DNA of 64,000 bases, taken from NCBI GenBank assembly GCA_910575495.1, contig CAJTFS010000001.1, positions 1 through 64,000 on the forward strand. The letters run 5' to 3'. Both the position numbers and the translations under genes were made by a program. The notes under the pieces are model-generated. The model made no database searches. It saw only the letters and a list, made by a program, of their open reading frames with translations, and was not told where the DNA came from. Source of the DNA: Bacteroidales bacterium. Its GTDB lineage: Bacteria; Bacteroidota; Bacteroidia; Bacteroidales; Rikenellaceae. Shown one piece after another: positions 32,944 to 40,767 of the stretch (its first letter is position 1; each line of letters opens with the position of its first letter).

Positions 32944-32972
32944 CCGCACCTATCGCACAAACCGCTTCGTCC

Positions 32973-33722
32973 ATGAAACTGCATATCGCCCCCTCCTACG
33001 AACACCTGCGTCCCCAACTCGAACGCCTGCCGGAACTATTCGCCGCCGGAGCGGGCGAGACGCTCCATGCAGGCCGCAACACGATCCGGGCCATCGAAAT
33101 GGGGGGCCAGCGCCTGGCGGCCAAGCGGTTCAAGCGCCCCAACGCATTCAACTCGCTGGTATATGCCTACCTCCGCAAGAGCAAGGCCCAGCGGGCGTAT
33201 GAACACGCGCAGCGGCTGCGCGCCATAGGCATCGACTCGCCCGAACCGATCGCGTGGTGCGAAATCCGCCGCAACGGAGTGATCGCCGACACCTACTTCG
33301 TCGCACGCTACACCTCGTTGCGCCCGCTGCTCGATGCGATCGAACGCTACCCGGCGGACGACAGCCGCGCGGTTCTGGAGTCTTTCGCCGCCTTTGCGGC
33401 CAACCTCCACAAACTCGGCGTGGAACACAAGGATTTCAACAGCACCAACACGATCTACGCCTGCGACCCCGCAACGCAGGACTACAGGTTCCAGCTGATC
33501 GACATCAACCGCATGCGCTTCCACCCCCGGGCGCTTTCGCCCGACCAGGGAATCGCCAATTTCCAGCGCCTGACCGGCCGTACGGACGCTTTCCTCTACA
33601 TCCTCGACCGCTATGCGGCCGTCCGCGGACTGGAGAGCTTCGCGACCCGCCTGCAAGGCGCCCGCTGCCGGCTGAACTTCAGGTATCGCCGCCGCCTCAA
33701 ATACAAGCTCCGGCGGCGATAA
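32973..33722 (+). CDS. Lipopolysaccharide kinase (WaaP/InaA-like) family protein
   Basis: A 249-residue kinase-fold protein. Seen: the N-terminal lobe Lys in GGQRLAAKRFKR (about 50), the catalytic loop GVEHKDFNSTNTIY (about 152-165, HxDxxxxN) and the metal-binding LIDINRM (DFG equivalent, about 180). Family members phosphorylate LPS core heptose or related lipid sugars, and lipid A/LPS-core modification is the likely role here. The C-terminus is strongly basic (YRRRLKYKLRRR), suiting membrane contact. Start MKLHIAPSYE follows a duplicated promoter. Confidence 0.82.
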   Translation: MKLHIAPSYEHLRPQLERLPELFAAGAGETLHAGRNTIRAIEMGGQRLAAKRFKRPNAFNSLVYAYLRKSKAQRAYEHAQRLRAIGIDSPEPIAWCEIRRNGVIADTYFVARYTSLRPLLDAIERYPADDSRAVLESFAAFAANLHKLGVEHKDFNSTNTIYACDPATQDYRFQLIDINRMRFHPRALSPDQGIANFQRLTGRTDAFLYILDRYAAVRGLESFATRLQGARCRLNFRYRRRLKYKLRRR

Positions 33723-33755
33723 GGCCCCGCCGGCGCCAAAAAACGCCGCCGAAAT

Positions 33756-33786
33756 TTGGATACGGCAGTTTTTTTACCTAAGTTTG
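33756..33786 (+). promoter_or_regulatory. Promoter of the phe leader-pheA-DAHP synthase operon
   Basis: TTTG (33756-33759), 19 nt, TAAGTTTG (33779-33786). It lies 9 nt before the leader peptide ATG. Confidence 0.7.
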
Positions 33787-33794
33787 TAACCGTT

Positions 33795-33872
33795 ATGACG
33801 ACTCAGAACTTCGCATGCTTCTTTTTCGGCTTTTTCTTCGGGACGGAGAAAAGCGGGACGGCGTGCGTCTGA
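33795..33872 (+). CDS. pheL: Phenylalanine-rich leader peptide (attenuation control)
   Basis: A 25-residue peptide starting MTTQNFACFFFGFFFG and ending TACV, with seven Phe (positions 6, 9-11, 13-15). It lies between the promoter and an intrinsic hairpin in front of pheA. The codons after the Phe block contain AAGCGGGA (33851-33858), exactly complementary to TCCCGCTT (33900-33907) in the first arm of the terminator. A ribosome stalled at Phe codons would leave 33851-33858 free to pair with it and block the terminator. A ribosome reaching the stop at 33872 would cover it. This is the classic amino-acid attenuator logic. Confidence 0.85.
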   Translation: MTTQNFACFFFGFFFGTEKSGTACV

Positions 33873-33895
33873 TCGACAGCGAACAGCACAGAAAC

Positions 33896-33923
33896 AAAAT
33901 CCCGCTTCACCGAGCGGGATTTT
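33896..33923 (+). terminator. Attenuator hairpin before pheA
   Basis: AAAATCCCGCT, loop TCACCG, AGCGGGATTTT: an 11-bp stem with T tail, ending three bases before the first pheA ATG. Its left arm can also pair with the leader peptide region (see pheL). Confidence 0.85.
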
Positions 33924-33926
33924 CTT

Positions 33927-34784
33927 ATGTCGGGAACCATGAAACGGATAACCATTCAGGGCGTGGCGGGCTGCTACCACGAGACGGCCGCCCGGGGCTT
34001 CTTCGGCGACGAACCGATCGAAGTGCTCCCCTGCGCCACCTTCGAGGAGCTTTTCGCACGGCTGGAGGCCGACCCCGCGCTATTGGGTGCGGCGGCCATC
34101 GAGAACACGATTGCAGGATCGCTGCTTCCCAACCACGAACTGCTGCGGCGCAGCCGGCTGCGCATCGTGGGCGAATACAAGCTGCGCATCTCGCACATGC
34201 TGGCAGCGCTCCCGGGGCAGTCGCTCGACGACATCCGCGAGGTGCGGTCGCACCCCATCGCACTGATGCAATGCACCGACTTCCTCCAGACCCGCCCCGC
34301 CATGACGGTAGTCGAACGCGACGACACGGCGGGCAGCGCCCGCGAGATCGCCCTGGAACGCACGGCCGGCACGGCAGCCATCTGCAGCGCCGATGCCGCA
34401 GCGCTCTACGGACTCGACATCCTGGCCCGCAGCATCGAAACCAATCCCCACAACTTCACGCGGTTTCTGATCCTGGCCGACGCAGCGCAGGCCGCGGAGT
34501 TCGCCGACCCGGCGCACACCGACAAAGCCTCGCTGCTCTTCACGCTGCCCCACACTCAGGGAAGCCTCTCGAAAGTGCTGACGCTGCTTTCGTTCTACGG
34601 AATCAACCTCACCAAGATCCAGTCGCTGCCCATCGTCGGACGCGAATGGGAGTACCGGTTCTACGTCGACGTGACGTTCGACGACCTCGCCCGTTACCGC
34701 CAGGCCGTCGCTGCGGCGCGTCCGCTGACAAGCGAATTCCGCATTCTGGGCGAATACGCCGCATATCCCAACCCCACCCTCTGA
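33927..34784 (+). CDS. pheA: Prephenate dehydratase
   Basis: A 285-residue (or 281 from the second ATG at 33939) prephenate dehydratase turning prephenate into phenylpyruvate. Catalytic region: IQGVAGCYHETAARGFFG and the conserved NPHNFTRFLIL (T-R-F motif, about 178-188). A C-terminal ACT domain (LLFTLPHTQGSLSKVLTLLSFYGINLTKIQSLPI, about 200-275) mediates Phe feedback inhibition. There is no fused chorismate mutase; that activity is on the next gene 11 nt downstream. Expression is probably set by the Phe leader just upstream, so synthesis is controlled at both enzyme and RNA level. Confidence 0.95.
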   Translation: MSGTMKRITIQGVAGCYHETAARGFFGDEPIEVLPCATFEELFARLEADPALLGAAAIENTIAGSLLPNHELLRRSRLRIVGEYKLRISHMLAALPGQSLDDIREVRSHPIALMQCTDFLQTRPAMTVVERDDTAGSAREIALERTAGTAAICSADAAALYGLDILARSIETNPHNFTRFLILADAAQAAEFADPAHTDKASLLFTLPHTQGSLSKVLTLLSFYGINLTKIQSLPIVGREWEYRFYVDVTFDDLARYRQAVAAARPLTSEFRILGEYAAYPNPTL

Positions 34785-34795
34785 TACCGAGACCC

Positions 34796-35863
34796 ATGAA
34801 CGACACCCCCCCCACCCTGCTGCCGGGCGTCGAAAGCCGCCGCCCGCTCGTCATCGCCGGTCCGTGCAGCGCCGAGACCGAAGAACAAGTGCTCGCCAGC
34901 GCCCGGCAACTGGCCGCCGAAGGGGTCCGCATCTTCCGCGCCGGACTCTGGAAACCCCGCACCAAACCGGGAGGCTTCGAGGGCGTAGGCACGGCGGGCA
35001 TCGCGTGGCTGCAACGCGTAAAACGCGAGACGGGCATGTATGTCGCGACCGAAGCGGCGACCCCCGCCCATGTCGAAGCGGCCCTCGCCGCAGAGGTCGA
35101 TCTGCTGTGGATCGGCGCCCGCACGGCGGCCAACCCGTTCGCCGTGCAGGAGATCGCCGACGCATTGCGGGGCCACGACGTGCCGGTGCTGGTCAAGAAT
35201 CCCGTGAGCCCCGACCTGGAGCTGTGGATCGGAGCCGTCGAACGCATCGGCAACGCCGGAATCCGACGTCTGGGAGTCATCCACCGCGGTTTCACGTCGA
35301 TCGACCGCAGCATCTACCGCAACCATCCGATGTGGGCCATCCCCATCGAACTGCGCCGGCGCTATCCGCAGCTGCCCGTCTACTGCGACCCGAGCCACAT
35401 AGGCGGCAAACGCGAACTCATCGCGCCGCTCTCGCAGCAGGCCATGGACCTGGGATTCGACGGACTTTTCATCGAAGCGCACCGTGCGCCCGACGAAGCG
35501 TGGAGCGACAAGGCCCAGCAGGTCACGCCCCGAGCCCTCGCCGAGATACTGCGCAACCTGGTGATCCGCGAAACGAGCGTCACGACCGAAAACCTCAACG
35601 AGCTGCGTGCGAAGATCGACAAACTCGACGACCGGCTCGTCGAACTTCTGGCCGACCGGATGAGCGTATCGCGCGAAATCGGCCGATACAAGAAAGAACA
35701 CGCCATGCCGGTGCTGCAGGCGCAACGTTACGAGGAGTTGCTGGCGCGGCGTGCGGCACAAGCCGTAGAGTTGGGAATGGACCGCGAATTCATGCGCACC
35801 GTACTGCAATTCATCCACGAAGAATCGATCCGCCAGCAGATGCAGCTGTTGGAAAAGGAGTAA
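34796..35863 (+). CDS. 3-deoxy-7-phosphoheptulonate synthase fused to chorismate mutase type II
   Basis: A 355-residue bifunctional enzyme: type I-beta/KDPS-like DAHP synthase (residues ~1-255; LVIAGPCSAETEEQV, FRAGLWKPRTKPGGFEGVG, VLVKNPVSPDLELW, CDPSHIGGKRELI) followed by an AroQ chorismate mutase (about 268-355; NLNELRAKIDKLDDRLVELLADRMSVSREIGRYKKEH). It starts the shikimate pathway and makes prephenate, the substrate of pheA directly upstream. With pheA it forms a two-gene operon under the Phe attenuator, so entry into the shikimate pathway would respond to Phe. The start at MNDTPPTLLPG is the first Met after pheA. Confidence 0.94.
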   Translation: MNDTPPTLLPGVESRRPLVIAGPCSAETEEQVLASARQLAAEGVRIFRAGLWKPRTKPGGFEGVGTAGIAWLQRVKRETGMYVATEAATPAHVEAALAAEVDLLWIGARTAANPFAVQEIADALRGHDVPVLVKNPVSPDLELWIGAVERIGNAGIRRLGVIHRGFTSIDRSIYRNHPMWAIPIELRRRYPQLPVYCDPSHIGGKRELIAPLSQQAMDLGFDGLFIEAHRAPDEAWSDKAQQVTPRALAEILRNLVIRETSVTTENLNELRAKIDKLDDRLVELLADRMSVSREIGRYKKEHAMPVLQAQRYEELLARRAAQAVELGMDREFMRTVLQFIHEESIRQQMQLLEKE

Positions 35864-35876
35864 CGGCTCGCAGCGA

Positions 35877-36251
35877 CTACCGGTTTTCGCTGCGCACCCG
35901 CTGCCGGTCGGCCAGGATCGCCTCCATGTTTTCGGCCGCCCAACCGATCAGGGCATTGACATGCGGCAGGAGCGACCGCGCACGTTCGGTAAGGGCGTAT
36001 TCTACCCGGGGCGGAATCTCGGGATAGACGCTGCGCGTCACGAAACCGTCCTCCTCCAGCATGCGCAGGGTCACGGTCAGCATCTTCTGCGAGATGTCGG
36101 GCAAGGCACGCAGCAACTCGCCGAAACGCATCGACGGCGAGCGGTCCAAGGTGTAGATCACCAGCAGCGACCATTTGTCGCCCAGCCGAGCCAGCACATT
36201 GCGGATCGGGCACTCGGGACACAAAGCATCCCGCAAAGTCGTTCTGTCCAT
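35877..36251 (-). CDS. HxlR family winged-helix regulator
   Basis: A 124-residue HxlR-type transcription factor: MDRTTLRDALCPECPIRNVLARLGDKWSLLVIYTL is the family signature (conserved Cys residues of CPECPI, then GDKWS). The winged helix follows (RFGELLRALPDISQKMLTVTLRMLEEDGFVTRSVYPEIPPRVEYALT). Such regulators often respond to redox or electrophiles through the N-terminal Cys. The start at MDRTTLRD is preferred because upstream in-frame codons are not conserved. Target unknown; no divergent partner gene is nearby. Confidence 0.9.
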   Translation of the reverse strand: MDRTTLRDALCPECPIRNVLARLGDKWSLLVIYTLDRSPSMRFGELLRALPDISQKMLTVTLRMLEEDGFVTRSVYPEIPPRVEYALTERARSLLPHVNALIGWAAENMEAILADRQRVRSENR

Positions 36252-36430
36252 GGTTCGTACTTTCGGATAGCATGCGGCGCAGACGCGATTCCGGCCGGCC
36301 AAGAGATGCTAACCAAGTTGAATTCAAACACCGAAACAATCGTCGGTTTACAAAAGTAAGCAAAAATCTTTCAGCAATCGACGCATAGCAACATGCCGCA
36401 GACGAAACCGGCATAAAAAGCAACTTCTGC

Positions 36431-37456
36431 AGATGCTGGACGCAGCGCACGGAAAGAGCCGAAGCGCGGGTCGCAACGCTCAATGGGCCCATGTAGTCCG
36501 TGCCCAGGCGAAAGAAACCCGAACCGTGACTGCCGGCACCGCAAGACGCCGCCGCATAGTAGGCGCCCCACGTGCCGACGCGCGCCAAGTCTCCCGAAGA
36601 CTCGTGGCGGTAGCCCGCAGCAGGCGCTGATAAGCAATCGCTCAAAGGAATGCGGCGGAGAGTGCGGAACAATGGTTTTTGTTACGATTGCCGGTGTGTC
36701 GTTCGGCTCTTCGAGCCGTGCGGGCCGCAGCCTTGGCCGGCGGAGGCCCGCAAGCGTGCCCCGCAGGCTGCGACCGAATCCCCGACAGACTTACTTTGTC
36801 ATCCTGAGCGTAAGCGAAGGATCTATTTGGGGAAAGGTTACAGATTCTTCGTCGATCTTCCGATCTCCTCAGAATGACAATGCTGTCTTTGCATTGAATC
36901 ATTTCCGTTCGGGAACTCATTCAAGTGCTCGCCCGGGCCGGCTGCGGGGGTCGCGCCTGTGGGCGCGAGCCGGCCCCGGGCGCAAGGTCTTCCGTATCAG
37001 AAAGAGCCTGCGGGACATGCCTGCCATAATTGTCATCGAAGAATCTATTTTGGGCAAGGTTACAGATTCTTCGTCGGCCGATGGTCTCCTCAGAATGACA
37101 AACTACTGAATTGTTCGCAAACTCCGCAGCAGACTGGAATAAGCAACTGGCGGCAACGCGAGTAGGTAAAGAGAAAAGATGCTCGGGCGACTGCGGTTTG
37201 TAGAAATACAATCCGGCTTCAGCCGTGCGAGCCGAAGCCCCGCCATGCGGAGGCTCGCAAAACTCGCTCCGCCGGCTTCGGCACGAAAATATCTCCAACA
37301 CTGCTCTCAAAACCGAACTCGGCTGCGGCTCGCGCAACTTTGCGAGTTACCCCGTAAACAACAAATTCCTTTAATCCTCCCGCGCCATTACACCGCCAGC
37401 GGACTGCTGAATCTACATACCTCGCTGACAAGAGCCCTAACCCCTGTCACTCCGGG
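36431..37456 (-). repeat. Dispersed cassette-like element E3 with DGR-type variable end
   Basis: Minus-strand cassette head at 37456-37393 and a variable end at 36640-36431 reading ...GYRHESSGDLARVGTWGAYY...MGPLSVATRASALSVRCVQ. Between them are ~700 bp shared with E1 and E2, holding AGAATGACAAA-type repeats (36800, 36850-36880, 37070-37100). It ends ~185 bp before tRNA-Ser(GGA). Its variable end is most like array cassettes 3 and 5. No gene covers it; the rest of 36252-37640 shows no convincing gene either. Confidence 0.7.
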
Positions 37457-37598
37457 TGTGAAGTTGCCGGAAGCGAAGATAGCACGAAAAAGTCATGCGA
37501 CATAATTCCATGGGCTTGCTGCCGGGAGGGGTGCCGCTGCGGCTGCCGCCCTGCAAAGGGCGAATAAAACGGGTGAGCCGCAAATAGTTCGTCGGTTT

Positions 37599-37630
37599 TT
37601 TGCAGATTTGAGAAAGTTTGCCTACTTTTG
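37599..37630 (+). promoter_or_regulatory. Promoter of tRNA-Ser(GGA)
   Basis: TTTG (37599-37602), 20 nt, TACTTTTG (37623-37630), ten bases before the tRNA. Confidence 0.65.
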
Positions 37631-37640
37631 GGCTCCGATT

Positions 37641-37728
37641 GGAGAGGTGCAGGAGTGGTTGAACTGGCCCGCCTGGAAAGCGAGTAAACGTCAAAAGCGT
37701 TTCAGGGGTTCGAATCCCCTTCTCTCCG
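37641..37728 (+). tRNA. tRNA-Ser (anticodon GGA)
   Basis: Acceptor GGAGAGG with 3' TCTCTCC, a class II long variable arm, anticodon stem around CTGGAAA (GGA), and T arm GGGGTTCGAATCCCC. Its 3' end is the left attachment site of the mobilizable element. Confidence 0.93.
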
Positions 37729-37732
37729 CAAA
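37718..37732. other. Left attachment site (attL) of the integrative element
   Basis: The tRNA-Ser 3' end CCTTCTCTCCGCA shares the core TCTCTCCGC (37721-37729) with 48297-48305. GC content falls sharply just to its right. Confidence 0.65.
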
Positions 37733-38198
37733 TAAATCAAGTTAAATCGCTGTAGCTTACAAAGTTACAGCGATTTTAATTTTTACCACATACAAAAACA
37801 CATACAATATTGGGTGCAAACTGAGCCACATACAAAACCATTGGTATCATAAAGAATCAAGCATGAGGAACACGGTTTCTTTTATGTTCATTAAATTAAT
37901 CGGACAATCATTGTGGTTATGCGTCCTGTATATTGTCGGCCCTATCCATATTTTATCAATCTGTCCTGATGTTCCATTCGAGAGAATGAGATAACCATGC
38001 CATATTTGTCCTTATGGAAGTATCCCATTTGTGTAAGTGGCTGAAATTCAGACGTGGCAATTTTACATCAAACTTAGTCAATCCTAAAATCACATGGTAA
38101 AACGAAGAAAAGTGTTCGGAATTTCTTTTAATTCGTGAACCCATACTTAATTTTGCGGTGTCAATCCATGACATCATAGAGTATGGCCATACTCCCGA

Positions 38199-38256
38199 TT
38201 GCCTTTATCGCCCTACATTGTCTTTAGTGTAACACGTTGCCTTTACCGCCCTATCA
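38199..38256 (+). repeat. Direct repeats upstream of the DUF3853 gene
   Basis: ATTGCCTTTATCGCCCTA (38199-38216) and GTTGCCTTTACCGCCCTA (about 38236-38253) are near-identical 18-mers 37 bp apart, just before the DUF3853 gene. They could be binding sites for that protein or the integrase. The region 37740-38198 shows no gene I can support. Confidence 0.5.
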
Positions 38257-38279
38257 CCCCAATAACATTTTACACACAC

Positions 38280-38591
38280 ATGGAGTTACAGACATTACTC
38301 TCAAAACCTGTGTGGCAGATGACGGGGGAAGAGCTGTTGTTCCTCTCACGACAATCTGCCGACACAAACACAAACCAATCTCCGGTAAATGAACCTACCG
38401 CAACCAAGCACTATGTCTATGGTATCGCCGGAATATGTGAGATATTCTCATGCAGTAAACCTACGGCCATCCGCATAAAGAAAAGCGGACGTATAGACAA
38501 AGCCATCACACAGGTTGGCAGGAAAATTGTCATTGACGTTGATCTCGCCCTGCAACTTGCATCTCAAAAGCCGATGCCAAGAAAGAGATAA
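38280..38591 (+). CDS. DUF3853 family DNA-binding protein (excisionase-like)
   Basis: A 103-residue protein: N-terminal MELQTLLSKPVWQMTGEELLFLSRQ followed by a helix-turn-helix of the excisionase/MerR-like type (YGIAGICEIFSCSKPTAIRIKKSGRIDKAITQVGRKIVIDVDLAL). It matches the DUF3853 proteins that start the replication module of Bacteroidota mobilizable elements. It may act in excision or in regulating the next gene. The start at 38280 is the one that gives the family's normal N-terminus; an earlier in-frame ATG at 38199 overlaps the direct repeats. Confidence 0.8.
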   Translation: MELQTLLSKPVWQMTGEELLFLSRQSADTNTNQSPVNEPTATKHYVYGIAGICEIFSCSKPTAIRIKKSGRIDKAITQVGRKIVIDVDLALQLASQKPMPRKR

Positions 38592-38683
38592 CCTAATCTA
38601 CCCTATCAGCACAAAGTCGGAGTTATCCCACCTCTTTCAGTGGGATACTCCAAACTGCTGATACATCAACAATACCATACAAA

Positions 38684-40084
38684 ATGAATTATAATAATTC
38701 AGCAAGATATAGACGGATGCCACTGCGTCCGGCTTGTGAGTTGCATGAGGATGATCCTATTATCCCTCAAAGCAAACCGCAAAAAGAAGTGCCCTCTTTC
38801 CCTCTAAGCATATTTCCTTCGGCTATTCGCAATATCGTGGAAGCATTGGTTGAGTATGAACATTTCAACGTCAATTTCATAGCCGCGTCCATGTTCACAA
38901 CATTTGCGGCGGCTATGGGAAACCGTTGGACGGTACGTTTTTCGGCAACATGGGTTGAGCGACCTATTATGTATGTGGCTCTTGTCGGTTATCCGAGTTG
39001 TGGCAAGACACCACCGCTAAGGCTCGCCCTTTCGCCTCTGCTAAACCTCGACCATGAATATGACAAGGAATATTGCGCCCAACTTAAGGCATACAAGCAA
39101 TGGGAGTCCAAATCTCAGAAAGAGCGCGTTGCACTTTCTTTGCCGAAGGAAATGGAGCGACCGAGGCGCAGGTGTCATGTGGTTGTTGATGCGACAATCG
39201 AAGCGTTGATCGGTGCCATGCGCGACAATCCGCAAGGCGTAATCCTTTACAGCGATGAACTTGAAAGCCTGTTCGCCAACTTCAACCGCTATAACAGTTC
39301 GGATGAAAGCTATTTCCTAAGTGCGTTCAGTGGCACTCCATTCAAGTACATCCGAAAATCATCCGATGAACACATCTTCCTACCGAACCCCTATTGCTCT
39401 ATCATCGGAAGTACCCAACCGGGACGGCTTGCAAAGCAGTTCGGTGGTGAGCGTGTTGTCAACGGCTTTTCCTCGCGTTTCCTGAAAGTATATCCCGACA
39501 TTACAGATATGCCGACGTGGGGCACTGAGCGTATGCCGGATGGAATCATGGAGCAATGGGACCATATAATCCGCAAAGTCGTTACTTTTGACTTCAAGGG
39601 AAAAGAACAGCCAACTGAATTGACTTTCTCCCTTGAAGCCCATAGAAAACTGTGCCAGTGGAAAGAGAACGTTAACAATGCGATATACTCCGCTACCGAG
39701 TCGGAAGCAGAGAAAGCCGTGTGCGGGAAACTCGAAATCTATCTCATACGATTCTGCCTGATAATCCGGATAATGAAGAATATCTGCACCGGAGAATTGG
39801 CAACAATGATAGATGCCGGAAGCGCGGAGGCGGCTATCGGGTTGGTTGAATACTTCCGCGAAATGGAAAACCGTGTTATCCGCGTATCCTTATCCGGCAA
39901 TCTTGACAAAAGACAGTCCGATCTCCTCGACGCTTTGCCTTACGACTTCCGGACCTCGGATGCCATTGACATTGGACGGTCACTCGGAATGTCTGAGTCC
40001 ACGATAAAACGGTTTCTTAAAAACTCAGTTCTTTTCAGAAAAGAGGAACACGGACGCTACACTAAAATGTCATGTGACCCTTGA
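38684..40084 (+). CDS. DUF3987 family ATPase (replication/primase-associated)
   Basis: A 466-residue protein with a DUF3987 domain: conserved FPLSIFPSAIRNIVEALVEYEHFNVNF start (about 34-60), Walker A-like VGYPSCGKTPPLRL (about 104-117), and GVILYSDELESLFANFNRY (Walker B-like, about 187). A C-terminal helical/winged-helix tail follows (DLLDALPYDFRTSDAIDIGRSLGMSESTIKRFLKN). These proteins recur next to MobC/MobA in Bacteroidota mobilizable elements and are thought to support element replication; the reaction is unproven. Codon use and GC are lower than in the chromosome. Confidence 0.82.
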   Translation: MNYNNSARYRRMPLRPACELHEDDPIIPQSKPQKEVPSFPLSIFPSAIRNIVEALVEYEHFNVNFIAASMFTTFAAAMGNRWTVRFSATWVERPIMYVALVGYPSCGKTPPLRLALSPLLNLDHEYDKEYCAQLKAYKQWESKSQKERVALSLPKEMERPRRRCHVVVDATIEALIGAMRDNPQGVILYSDELESLFANFNRYNSSDESYFLSAFSGTPFKYIRKSSDEHIFLPNPYCSIIGSTQPGRLAKQFGGERVVNGFSSRFLKVYPDITDMPTWGTERMPDGIMEQWDHIIRKVVTFDFKGKEQPTELTFSLEAHRKLCQWKENVNNAIYSATESEAEKAVCGKLEIYLIRFCLIIRIMKNICTGELATMIDAGSAEAAIGLVEYFREMENRVIRVSLSGNLDKRQSDLLDALPYDFRTSDAIDIGRSLGMSESTIKRFLKNSVLFRKEEHGRYTKMSCDP

Positions 40085-40283
40085 CATTTTCGACACTTTG
40101 ACATTTTTCACGAGGTTATTCAAGAGAGGAAAGAACGAGTTTGTCAGACTTCATTGGTGTATAAACCTTGCTGTGCAAGATATGCCGATTGTTCCCACAA
40201 CGGCAATCCTGCCACCTCGCAGAGTTGGGCCAATCCCGCTCGAAACTCGCAGTCTTTTATATAGATGAAAATGTCATGTGACC
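40064..40283. repeat. 16-bp direct repeats upstream of mobC
   Basis: AAAATGTCATGTGACC occurs at 40064-40079 and again at 40268-40283. The 310-bp gap before mobC is AT-rich with many ATCAT motifs; it is a good place for an oriT or mobC/mobA regulation, but I cannot identify a nick site. Confidence 0.5.
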
Positions 40284-40395
40284 ATGAAATCAAGATATGC
40301 AATCATCAAGACATATAGTCTTTATGAAATCATAATATCCAAGCATAATATCATCATAACTTTAAAGTATCAGAGCATCAAAGCATAGTAACATC

Positions 40396-40767
40396 ATGTC
40401 ATCAAATAATAAGAACATCATAATACGGCTTCGCGTGGATGAAGCGACCGCCAAAGCAATCCGCGCCAAAGCCGACAGCCATTTCAACGGTAACATCAGT
40501 GCCTGTATCCGCTGTGCCACTCTGCAATATGAGAGAGAGGTTACACCTTCGCCTGCCACCTCCGAAATCACAGCGTTGCTGACCGCTATTCTGCGTCAGT
40601 TGAAGAAAATCGGCACGAATGTCAATCAGACCGCCCGTCAGATTAACGAGCGCATGAAGGTGTCGCCCTACGGATTGTCCGCCTCGGATATCCAACCATT
40701 TGTATTCTTCCGAAATGAGCTATCCGCCATTTGGGAGCATCTGAACCAAATCAAGGAGCGGTTATGA
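40396..40767 (+). CDS. mobC: MobC-like mobilization (relaxosome) protein
   Basis: A 123-residue protein with an N-terminal ribbon-helix-helix-like segment (NIIIRLRVDEATAKAIRAKADSHFNGNISACIRCATLQYE) and the conserved MobC tail (LRQLKKIGTNVNQTARQINERM...FFRNELSAIWEHLNQIKERL). MobC proteins help the relaxase open oriT. It overlaps the mobA start by ATGA, so the two are coupled. Confidence 0.9.
   Translation: MSSNNKNIIIRLRVDEATAKAIRAKADSHFNGNISACIRCATLQYEREVTPSPATSEITALLTAILRQLKKIGTNVNQTARQINERMKVSPYGLSASDIQPFVFFRNELSAIWEHLNQIKERL

Noticed and set aside
37219-37505. Small frames inside E1-E3 as transposase remnants
   Set aside because: No transposase motif or matching terminal inverted repeats were seen; the elements are better explained as disrupted cassettes.
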